Source: Bacillota bacterium (GTDB taxonomy: Bacteria; Bacillota; Clostridia; Oscillospirales; Acutalibacteraceae). Taken from it: 16,864 nt of DNA. The notes below the pieces were generated by a model. It was not told where the DNA came from, did not search any database, and saw nothing but the letters and a program-made list of their open reading frames with translations. The stretch covers positions 1 to 16,864 of the forward strand of contig JAEZFF010000008.1 of NCBI GenBank assembly GCA_023417635.1, written 5' to 3'. Positions 5,882-12,414 of this stretch are shown here, piece after piece; the stretch's first letter is position 1, and each line of letters opens with the position of its first letter. The position numbers were made by a program, and so were the translations under genes.

Positions 5882-7161
5882 TGAAGCAGGAATATATGTT
5901 TGCCTTGCATGAAATGGCATGGCAGAAAAACTATGTGATTGCGACTTATTACCTCGAACTGCCAAAAGAGGTCAATGTGATTCAGAAAGCTTCTGCCATG
6001 GTGGTGGGGCAGACGGTTGGCACATGGGTGCCGGTACCGGGTATAACCGATGAAATGCGCGAAAAGTACATGGGGCGTGTTGTGAATGTAATTGACCTTC
6101 CGCCGAGCGACCTTTACGGCCAGACGCCGGAAAAGGAAAAAGAAATTTATTTGCTGCAGATAGCTTACCCGCCCGTTAACTTTGGCTCGCAGTTCCCTAT
6201 GATGATGACAACACTTCTTGGCAATGATGCTTCCACTTCAGTGCAGGTTAAACTGGTAGACCTGCAGTTTCCGGAGAGCTTTGTTTCCGGCTTCCAAGGG
6301 CCTAAGTTTGGCATTGAAGGCCTGCGCAAGCTTACCGGTGTGGAAAAGCGTCCGCTGGTTTTGAATATGATTAAGCCATGCACCGGTTTTACACCGGAAG
6401 TTGGCGCAAAGATTTTTTACCAGGCTGCCCTCGGCGGCGTGGACTTCATCAAAGATGACGAGCTGCTTGGCAGCCCGGAGTTTTGCCCGAACGTTGAGCG
6501 TGTGAAAGAATACAACAAAGCGGCGCAGGCGGCTTATGAAAAAACTGGCCACCAAACAATCTATATTGTAAACGTTACGGACCGTGCCGACAAAGTGCTT
6601 GAAAACGCGAAGCGCGTGGTGGAAGCTGGAGCAAAGGCCATTATGGTCAACTATGCTGCGGTTGGCTACAGTGTGCTGCGAAGCGTTTCCGAAAGCGTGA
6701 ATGTTCCGGTCCTTGGCCACTATGCGAGTTCCGGAATGTTTTATGAAGGCGTTGGAAGCGGCATGAGTTTCCCAATTGCTTCCGGAAAATTCCCACGCCT
6801 TGCGGGCGCCGATATTGTGATGATGAATACCCCGTACGGCGGCTACCCGCTCAAGTACCAGAAATATATTCAGACGGCGCATGAGCTTTCTCTTCCTTAT
6901 TACGGCCTCAAACCGGCTATGCCGTCGCTTGGCGGCGGTGTTCACCCGGGTATGACCGAAAAGTATATGAAAGACCTCGGCACCGATATTATCCTTGCGC
7001 CGGGCGGTTCCATTCACGGCCACCCGCAGGGCGCAGCGGCGGGCGCAAAAGCCATGCGTCAATCGATTGACGCGGTTATGGCGGGCATTCCGTTGGATGA
7101 AGCCGCGAAAGAGCATGAAGAGCTGCGGATTGCTTTGGACCTTTGGGGATATAAGAAATAA
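5881..7161 (+). CDS. RuBisCO-like protein (form IV type, not a carboxylase), function unassigned
   Basis: Homolog of the RuBisCO large subunit, 426 residues from the second of two tandem ATGs, with the N-terminal ferredoxin-like domain (about 1-135) and the TIM barrel (about 136-426). The enolisation and metal centre is kept: Lys165 (RuBisCO Lys175) in NMIKPCTG, the carbamate lysine Lys191 with Asp193 and Glu194 in FIKDDE, and His280 (His294) in LGHYASSG. Residues needed for CO2 fixation are lost. His327 corresponds to Met314, loop-6 Lys334 falls in the changed TPYGGYPL segment with no lysine in place, and Ser379 corresponds to Gly351. The GG-x-HGHPQG phosphate-binding turn remains (375-384). 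Known RuBisCO-like proteins act in methionine salvage (MtnW), methylthioribulose isomerisation or apionate breakdown (OiaX). No partner gene of those pathways is nearby. The neighbours instead are two sugar-phosphate isomerases, which suggests a small ketose-phosphate substrate. Last gene before a strong terminator. Confidence 0.9.
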   Translation: MKQEYMFALHEMAWQKNYVIATYYLELPKEVNVIQKASAMVVGQTVGTWVPVPGITDEMREKYMGRVVNVIDLPPSDLYGQTPEKEKEIYLLQIAYPPVNFGSQFPMMMTTLLGNDASTSVQVKLVDLQFPESFVSGFQGPKFGIEGLRKLTGVEKRPLVLNMIKPCTGFTPEVGAKIFYQAALGGVDFIKDDELLGSPEFCPNVERVKEYNKAAQAAYEKTGHQTIYIVNVTDRADKVLENAKRVVEAGAKAIMVNYAAVGYSVLRSVSESVNVPVLGHYASSGMFYEGVGSGMSFPIASGKFPRLAGADIVMMNTPYGGYPLKYQKYIQTAHELSLPYYGLKPAMPSLGGGVHPGMTEKYMKDLGTDIILAPGGSIHGHPQGAAAGAKAMRQSIDAVMAGIPLDEAAKEHEELRIALDLWGYKK

Positions 7162-7177
7162 ATATTTTCTGCGAAAG

Positions 7178-7216
7178 AGGCAAAGTACCGAAAAAGGTAC
7201 TTTGCCTTTTCCTTTT
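7178..7216 (+). terminator. Rho-independent terminator closing the RpiB-TIM-RLP operon
   Basis: A perfect 12-base stem, AGGCAAAGTACC (7178-7189) with GGTACTTTGCCT (7196-7207), with a six-base GAAAAA loop and a U-rich tail TTTTCCTTTT. It separates the three-gene operon from the sigma-factor operon. Confidence 0.92.
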
Positions 7217-7296
7217 GCTTATTTTCTTTTGAAAAGAAGCCATTTGGGCTGAAATCCATCAATTTTTATGCGCTGAAAGAGATAAAGTGCGCAATT

Positions 7297-7305
7297 TGTG
7301 ATAAT
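7297..7305 (+). promoter_or_regulatory. Candidate extended -10 box before the sigma-ABC operon
   Basis: The 214-base gap at 7162-7375 holds the upstream operon's terminator and then A/T-rich sequence. TGTGATAAT at 7297-7305 resembles an extended -10 element (TG-N-TATAAT with one mismatch), about 70 bases before the coding start. No -35 box is convincing. An additional ECF-type autoregulatory promoter is possible but could not be recognised. Confidence 0.3.
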
Positions 7306-7375
7306 ATTTTTATAAAACCCTTCGACGATTTACAGTATTTCTGCGAATATATACACAGAAGAGGAAGTGAAGCGG

Positions 7376-7936
7376 GTGCGGCAGGAGGAAAATGATGCAG
7401 AGCTTTTGCTGCGCATACGGCTCTGGAACGACCGGAAAGCGGCTGGCCAGCTTGTAGAAAAATACTACCGTGAAATTTATGCCTACGCTTACCGCCAGAC
7501 GCTTGAAAAGCAGCTTGCCATGGACTTGACACAGGAGATCTTTATCAGTGTGCTGCAGTCAACAGGGCATTACGATGCAAAAAAGGCTTCCTTTCGCACA
7601 TGGCTGTACCGCATTGCTTCCCGCCGGATTGCAGATTATTTCCGCAGCCGCTGTTACCGGCGGCAAAAAATGACCGATGCGTTGGATGAGGAAAATCTTC
7701 TGCCGCAGGAGTGCAGTTTCGAGTCCAGGCTGGAACAGAAAGAAACAGCAGCGCTTGTACTGCGGGAAATCGAAACTTTCGACGGTACGACACAGCAGAT
7801 TCTGCGGCTGAAGCTTTTTTCAGAAGCAAATTTTCCACAAATTGCACAGATCGTTTTTATGCCGGAAAGCACAGTGAAAAGCCGGTATTATACTGCGGTA
7901 AAAAAGATTCAGAAACGATTGGAGGAGAGCGAATGA
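7376..7936 (+). CDS. ECF-type RNA polymerase sigma factor (sigma-70 family)
   Basis: An alternative sigma factor of 186 residues that should direct RNA polymerase to a small regulon, probably including its own operon. Sigma region 2 covers about residues 24-94, with the core-binding DLTQEIFISVLQS helix and the FRTWLYRIASRRIADYFR segment for -10 recognition. Region 4 covers about 125-182, with a helix-turn-helix ending MPESTVKSRYYTAVKKIQK. There is no sigma-1.1 or region 3, as expected of the ECF group. The GTG at 7376 is chosen because GAGGA at 7361-7365 is ten bases upstream. The alternative in-frame GTG at 7367 would lie next to that site. Its stop overlaps the start of the next gene (ATGA), coupling it to a membrane protein. 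No classical zinc-binding anti-sigma domain is visible in that neighbour. Confidence 0.9.
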   Translation: MRQEENDAELLLRIRLWNDRKAAGQLVEKYYREIYAYAYRQTLEKQLAMDLTQEIFISVLQSTGHYDAKKASFRTWLYRIASRRIADYFRSRCYRRQKMTDALDEENLLPQECSFESRLEQKETAALVLREIETFDGTTQQILRLKLFSEANFPQIAQIVFMPESTVKSRYYTAVKKIQKRLEESE

Positions 7937-8670
7937 AAATCGAATACCCGACACTGGAAGAACAGAATGCGGCAGTTGCCAGTATCCTAAAACACGGCCT
8001 GCAGCGCCGTTCTTTATTTGCGGAACTGCGGGATATGCGCCGCAGCCTTGGCCTGCGGGTAATTTTTCAAAATCAAGGCGATGTGCTGTTCGTTTCCGCT
8101 CTGGCTGTTTTCTGTACGGCGTATGGCCTGCTTTGTTCTACCAGCTCTTTTGCAGAGGACGGCCGATTGTATGGTGTACTGTTTGCGGCTTCGCCTACAC
8201 TGTATATTCTGCTGTGCCTTCTTGGTTTCTGGAAAGAAAAGCTCAGCACTGCTTACGACTTGAAAAGAACCTGCAAGTACACCGTGTGCCACCTTACCGT
8301 GTTCCGGATGCTGACGTTCAGTTGTGTGAGCATCGTTGTGAATCTGGCGACGGCCGGGGTGTGCTGTCTTGTGGGTGTTGGCCAGGATTTCTGGCGGATG
8401 TTCATGGTTTCAGCAAGCGGGCTGTTTCTGCTTTCCGTTCTGCTGCTTTACAGTCTGCTGCCAGGCGGTCTTCTGGCGCCGACGCTTGTCGCGGCCGCAT
8501 GGATTCCAGCAAACGTCCTTTGTGACACTTTCTGCGGAGAGGCTTATGGTCGATTCTTGCAGGAAGTACCGCTGCCGCTTCATTGTGTGGTGACCGTCAT
8601 TCTTGCCTGCCTGTATGTTTCAGGCTTAAAACAGCTGCTTTTGCGGAAAAAGGAGAAAATATTATGCTGA
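7933..8670 (+). CDS. Six-helix membrane protein of unknown function in a sigma/ABC operon
   Basis: I do not recognise a named family. The 245-residue product has a basic, probably cytoplasmic N-terminus of about 50 residues rich in Arg and Leu (LQRRSLFAELRDMRRSLGLR). About six membrane segments follow, near 51-69, 80-99, 124-147, 153-173, 177-197 and 213-235, and the tail is lysine-rich. It starts at an ATG overlapping the sigma-factor stop, with GGAGGA just upstream, and its end overlaps the ABC ATPase start by seven bases. Tight coupling to the sigma gene and the cytoplasmic N-terminus suggest it may hold or release the sigma factor, like an unorthodox anti-sigma protein. A transporter subunit role is equally possible. 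Neither role is shown by the sequence itself. Confidence 0.8.
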   Translation: MKIEYPTLEEQNAAVASILKHGLQRRSLFAELRDMRRSLGLRVIFQNQGDVLFVSALAVFCTAYGLLCSTSSFAEDGRLYGVLFAASPTLYILLCLLGFWKEKLSTAYDLKRTCKYTVCHLTVFRMLTFSCVSIVVNLATAGVCCLVGVGQDFWRMFMVSASGLFLLSVLLLYSLLPGGLLAPTLVAAAWIPANVLCDTFCGEAYGRFLQEVPLPLHCVVTVILACLYVSGLKQLLLRKKEKILC

Positions 8671-9530
8671 CGGTGCAAAATGTAACAAAAAAGTTTGGAA
8701 AGTTTACTGCTCTTCAGGACATCAGCCTGGAATTTGACCACGGAGTGTATGCACTGCTTGCGCCAAATGGGGCAGGCAAAACAACTTTGATGAAAATGAT
8801 TGTGACACTGCTGTTCCCTACAGAAGGGCAGATTGTTTACGACGGGCAGGAAATCCGCAGCATGGGTGCGGCATACCGGGAAAAGCTGGGCTACTTGCCA
8901 CAGGATTTCGGTTACTACCGCAACAGTTCTCCACGGCAATACCTTCGCTACCTAGGTGCGCTGAAGGGGCTGGAAAACCGCATGGCGGAGCGGCGCATTG
9001 GCAAACTGCTGGAAGCAGTCGGCCTTTCCGACGTGGCGGATAAAAAAATGAAAAAGTTTTCCGGCGGCATGGTGCAGCGCGTCGGTATTGCGCAGGCCCT
9101 TTTGGGTGAGCCGGAAATTCTTGTCCTTGACGAACCGACTGCCGGGCTGGACCCAAAAGAACGCGTGCGCTTCCGCAACATCATCTCGGAACTTTCAAAA
9201 AGCCGTGTGGTCATTCTTTCTACACACATTGTTTCCGACATTGAAAGCGTTGCAAACCGTATCATCATGATAAAAGACCACATGGTCTACTGCGATACCG
9301 GTCGTGAAAGCCTCTGTGGGATTCTGAAAGACAAAATTTTTGAATGCAGCATTCCGATTCTGGAAGCCGACCGCTTTGAGCAGGAGCATTTCGTCCTTTC
9401 ACGCCGCGAGGAAGCAGGGCAGACGCACTTCCGTTTTCTCCGCCAAGACGGAGAAGAACTGTCGCCGCAGGCGCAGGCAGCTTCCCCAAACCTGGAAGAC
9501 GTATTTCTTTACGTTTACCAGGAGGAATAA
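8664..9530 (+). CDS. ABC transporter ATP-binding protein
   Basis: Energising subunit of an ABC-2-type exporter, 288 residues. The nucleotide-binding domain fills about 1-210: Walker A APNGAGKTT (33-41), Q-loop Gln80, signature FSGGMVQR (132-139), Walker B ILVLDEP (152-158) and H-loop His188. The first Gly of the Walker A motif is Ala, a common variant. A C-terminal extension of about 75 residues, as in drug and antibiotic-peptide exporters, ends in a conserved-looking LEDVFLYVY stretch. The ATG at 8664 has AGGAG eight bases upstream (8651-8655) and overlaps the preceding gene, so the longer open frame from 8583 is not used. It should partner the two permeases encoded next, two bases downstream. 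Confidence 0.95.
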   Translation: MLTVQNVTKKFGKFTALQDISLEFDHGVYALLAPNGAGKTTLMKMIVTLLFPTEGQIVYDGQEIRSMGAAYREKLGYLPQDFGYYRNSSPRQYLRYLGALKGLENRMAERRIGKLLEAVGLSDVADKKMKKFSGGMVQRVGIAQALLGEPEILVLDEPTAGLDPKERVRFRNIISELSKSRVVILSTHIVSDIESVANRIIMIKDHMVYCDTGRESLCGILKDKIFECSIPILEADRFEQEHFVLSRREEAGQTHFRFLRQDGEELSPQAQAASPNLEDVFLYVYQEE

Positions 9531-9532
9531 AC

Positions 9533-10798
9533 ATGAAAATTTTTTGGTGGCTGTTCCGGCGTATTTGCCGCGCACCATTTTTCGCTGGTCTTCTGGCCGT
9601 TTTTCTTGCGTTTGATTTTTACTTAATTTCTACCGGTTCGTACCAGCAGCGGGAAATCAATCTGGTTAACGATGTAGCTGGGCAGACGGGTGTGCAGATC
9701 AATGCGGATTTTCAGAAAAAATTTTCTCCCATCCTGCAAAAATATATGCAGGATTTGGGCAGCTTTTACCGGCAAAAGACCGGAAAATCTGCGGTCAAGC
9801 CGGAAGCAATGGTGCAGGAACTGCAGAATAATGAATGGAAGATGACTGGGGATGAGCAGAATCGACTGGACGATGATGCCGCAATTCTACAGCTTGACCA
9901 TTCGGTTCAAAGCCGCGGCTCTACTTATGACGGGTTGGACTTTGCGGCAGAAGCCAAAGATTTTTGCAGCAAGCAAAAACTCAGCGGCTTGCCGGCATCA
10001 ATAATCGCAAATAACGCTGCGATACTTCAGAAACGTGTGGATGAAATCCGGTCGGATGGTGAAGCGGACACACTTTATTTTCCCGGCGCAAGTTGTCGGA
10101 CGCACAGTTTCCTTTATGGGAAACTCCTAAAGGCCATTCTGCTTGAAAGTGCTGTACTCGGTGTGCTGATTATGCTTTACACGGTGAATTTTGAGTTCGC
10201 GCACGGGACGCAGGGGCTGGCTTATACAAGCCGCCGGGGGCGGACGCTGCTTGCGGACCAGTTCTGCGCCGCTATGCTTGCCGGACTGGCGGTTCCGGCA
10301 CTTTTAATGGCTGTGGCACTTCCGGCCTTCTTTGCCAGCTTCCATTTTTCCAACCTTTGGAATGCTTCGGTTTCCAGTGCAATGAATGTGGAAACAGAAA
10401 ACGGTTTTTTCCCTTGTATCACATGGAGCCGCATGACGGTACTGCAATATCTTTGGGCAAACATTGGCCTTCTACTTGCCCTGCAGGGCGTTTTTTGCTT
10501 GCTAGCTTTTACCCTTGCTGTTTTCTGCCACAGCAGTTACGCTGACTTTCTTCTTTATGGTTTTGCGGGGTTTGTGCTGGCCTTTTTGCCGGAATACCTG
10601 CCATGGAATGCCGCACTTCCGTTTTTTGCCGCCGCGAACCCGTTTACCGCGTGGAACATCTGTGGTTCCTGGCTTGCCAGGTCGGAACCTGCCTGTACAT
10701 ACCAACAGTATTTTCAAACACTATTTGTACTGTGGGGAGTAGTTACCGCAATTCTGATATTTTTCGGCACCCGGCGTTTTCGCCGCGCCGACTTGTGA
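9533..10798 (+). CDS. ABC-2-type permease with large extracytoplasmic domain (first of a pair)
   Basis: Membrane subunit of the ABC transporter, 421 residues. One N-terminal helix (about 14-34) is followed by a soluble, charged domain of about 165 residues that should lie outside the cell. Five further helices lie near 198-218, 246-270, 305-332, 338-353 and 396-412. After the second helix comes GLAYTSRRGRTLL (228-240), probably a cytoplasmic coupling segment that contacts the ATPase. The same motif and layout occur in the next gene. AGGAGG precedes the ATG, two bases past the ATPase stop. The substrate is unknown. The outer domain could bind a peptide, lipid or antibiotic. Such transporters next to an ECF sigma factor often serve envelope stress or peptide resistance, which is an inference here. 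Confidence 0.85.
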   Translation: MKIFWWLFRRICRAPFFAGLLAVFLAFDFYLISTGSYQQREINLVNDVAGQTGVQINADFQKKFSPILQKYMQDLGSFYRQKTGKSAVKPEAMVQELQNNEWKMTGDEQNRLDDDAAILQLDHSVQSRGSTYDGLDFAAEAKDFCSKQKLSGLPASIIANNAAILQKRVDEIRSDGEADTLYFPGASCRTHSFLYGKLLKAILLESAVLGVLIMLYTVNFEFAHGTQGLAYTSRRGRTLLADQFCAAMLAGLAVPALLMAVALPAFFASFHFSNLWNASVSSAMNVETENGFFPCITWSRMTVLQYLWANIGLLLALQGVFCLLAFTLAVFCHSSYADFLLYGFAGFVLAFLPEYLPWNAALPFFAAANPFTAWNICGSWLARSEPACTYQQYFQTLFVLWGVVTAILIFFGTRRFRRADL

Positions 10799-10810
10799 GG
10801 TGAATAGACC

Positions 10811-11950
10811 ATGCGTGTTTTTCGGTACGAACTGAAAAAACTCTTGAACTGGAAGCTGCTTCTGATGCTAATCCTTTTCAGTGGGCTGTTTTATAAATTA
10901 TTTCTTTCGTTCTACCTGAGTGTCACCTATTGTGGGAGCAACGGAATCGGCGTAATTCGGGCAAGTCAGGTTCTGTTGCAAAAATACGGCACAACCGTCA
11001 ATAAAAGTGAAGAAAAAGACTTCGAAACTTACATAGCCGGAGAAAAGACAAAGCTGAACACAAAAATATCTGGCATGAAAGATTTTAAGGCTGCAAAAAT
11101 TACCGATGTTGACCAGCTGCAGGATTTGCTGGATAAAGGAATGACGGACGGCAATGCACAAACAGACCTCTATGAAAAACTGACAGCGGAACTGGATGAA
11201 ACCGGTACACCGGCATACTGGGACAGCCCCAAATTACAAACAGGCCCATATTACCTTTATCTTCAAGAAAAAGCGCAGGCAGAAGGCTTCCAACTGTATC
11301 CGGAGCAGACAGCCGAGCTTCAGAAATCCGGTATTTTGTGCCGCAGCGAACCAACGATTTTTCCATACCCAATTCAGTCCTCTTGGTCGGGCCTTATGAA
11401 TTACCTTTCGGTTTTGCTCTTGATTACAGCTGCTGTGCTGACAGCACCGTATCTGGTGCGGGAAAATCGGAGCGGTGTTTTGGGCCTTGCCTATACCGCA
11501 GGAAAAGGGAGAAAACTGCTGGGTACGCAGCTTGCTTCTGCAGCGGCTGCCGCTTTCCTTTTGGTACTCGTACAGTTTGCCGTGTTCTTTGCAGCGTATC
11601 TGACAGGTTTGCACCAGATTGACCTGCAGTTTTTCGGCTGTTTTGTAAGCAATGAAGTCACTTCTAAAACGTTCGGGCAAGAGGTGCTGGCGAATGGCCT
11701 CATGATATTTTTTCTGACATTTGGGTTCGTCTTTTTCAGCTTCGCAGTTTCAAAATTCTGCCGAAGCTATGTTACCTTGCTGGCTGTGGAGATTCCGGTA
11801 CTTTTTCTTGCGGGGAAGCTGGCACTGTGGCTGCTGCAGAATTCTTTTGCTGGAAAGCGTATTTTGGTGTGTGCCGCCTGTTTTCTTGTACCGCTTGCTG
11901 TGTGCCTATACCTTGTGCACAGAGAGAAAGCAGTGGATATTTTGACCTGA
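10811..11950 (+). CDS. ABC-2-type permease with large extracytoplasmic domain (second of a pair)
   Basis: Second membrane subunit, 379 residues, with the same plan as its upstream neighbour: helix 1 at about 15-38, an outer domain of about 155 residues rich in Lys, Asp and Gln, then helices near 193-214, 240-264, 292-314, 319-343 and 349-368. GLAYTAGKGRKLL (225-237) matches the presumed coupling segment of the first permease, so the pair probably arose by duplication and works as a heterodimer with one ATPase. The outer domains have diverged beyond easy recognition. TGAGGTGA eight bases before the ATG overlaps the previous stop codon. A perfect hairpin terminator follows 25 bases after the stop, closing the five-gene operon. 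Confidence 0.85.
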   Translation: MRVFRYELKKLLNWKLLLMLILFSGLFYKLFLSFYLSVTYCGSNGIGVIRASQVLLQKYGTTVNKSEEKDFETYIAGEKTKLNTKISGMKDFKAAKITDVDQLQDLLDKGMTDGNAQTDLYEKLTAELDETGTPAYWDSPKLQTGPYYLYLQEKAQAEGFQLYPEQTAELQKSGILCRSEPTIFPYPIQSSWSGLMNYLSVLLLITAAVLTAPYLVRENRSGVLGLAYTAGKGRKLLGTQLASAAAAAFLLVLVQFAVFFAAYLTGLHQIDLQFFGCFVSNEVTSKTFGQEVLANGLMIFFLTFGFVFFSFAVSKFCRSYVTLLAVEIPVLFLAGKLALWLLQNSFAGKRILVCAACFLVPLAVCLYLVHREKAVDILT

Positions 11951-11974
11951 AACTTAAAATGGCTGTTCAAAAAG

Positions 11975-12018
11975 AATTGCCCGCACCGGGGGGAACGGTG
12001 CGGGCAATTTTCTGCAGT
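11975..12018. terminator. Bidirectional terminator between the sigma-ABC operon and the FAD/DUF1667 operon
   Basis: A perfect 14-base stem, AATTGCCCGCACCG (11975-11988) with its exact complement at 11996-12009 and a seven-base loop. On the plus strand T-rich sequence follows. On the minus strand the arm is followed by TTCTTTTT. The hairpin lies between two converging operons and can stop both. Confidence 0.92.
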
Positions 12019-12032
12019 TTTTTTCTCAACGG

Positions 12033-12398
12033 TCAGCGGATGCTGCAGGAGGCAATAATATTTGTTCCACTTTCCACGATATTTTCTACAATGACATCCC
12101 CCATTTTTATTGGGGATGAAGCGGTAGTGTGACGAAGAACCTCCATGGCTTTGCTGTGCAGTTCCAAGGCGAAAGCACTGGCTGAGCGCACCGGCAAAAG
12201 CTGGTCGCCGTCAGCCGTATGCACCAGTACAGTGCTGGTAAGCACACGCTGCGGACAGATAACTTCCTGCTTCCCGAAAGCGCGGCCACGGTCGCAGCGG
12301 GCGCCTTCCACGGCACTTACGGTGCCGTCGTCGTTTCTTACAACGGTCAGGTGACATCCGTTCGGGCAGACGGTACAGACGAGTTCTCTGTTTTCCAT
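12033..12398 (-). CDS. DUF1667 cysteine-rich protein, partner of the FAD dehydrogenase
   Basis: A small protein of 121 residues in the DUF1667 family. Its N-terminus carries CTVCPNGC (Cys8, Cys11, Cys15) with further cysteines at 35 (GARCDRG) and 48, a pattern expected for an iron-sulfur or zinc site. It is the third member of a gene trio common in Clostridia, together with a GlpA-like dehydrogenase and a second FAD oxidoreductase. It is therefore probably a subunit of that complex, taking the place that GlpC has in the enterobacterial anaerobic glycerol-3-phosphate dehydrogenase. AAGGAG precedes the ATG, and 16 bases separate it from the upstream gene. The exact role of the domain is not established to my knowledge. 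Confidence 0.88.
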   Translation of the reverse strand: MENRELVCTVCPNGCHLTVVRNDDGTVSAVEGARCDRGRAFGKQEVICPQRVLTSTVLVHTADGDQLLPVRSASAFALELHSKAMEVLRHTTASSPIKMGDVIVENIVESGTNIIASCSIR

Positions 12399-12414
12399 AT
12401 TTAAAATCTCCTTT

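Noticed and set aside
6238..7116. 292-codon open frame on the minus strand
   Set aside because: It is antisense to the RuBisCO-like gene, rich in Arg, His and Asn as expected of a reverse-frame shadow, with no recognisable motif.
5881..7161. True RuBisCO (CO2 fixation)
   Set aside because: Loop-6 Lys334, His327 and Ser379 equivalents are missing, and there is no phosphoribulokinase, AMP phosphorylase or ribose-1,5-bisphosphate isomerase nearby.
5881..7161. Methionine-salvage enolase MtnW, suggested by the nearby metE
   Set aside because: No other mtn gene is in the window. metE lies on the other strand in a separate unit, and the operon partners are sugar-phosphate isomerases.
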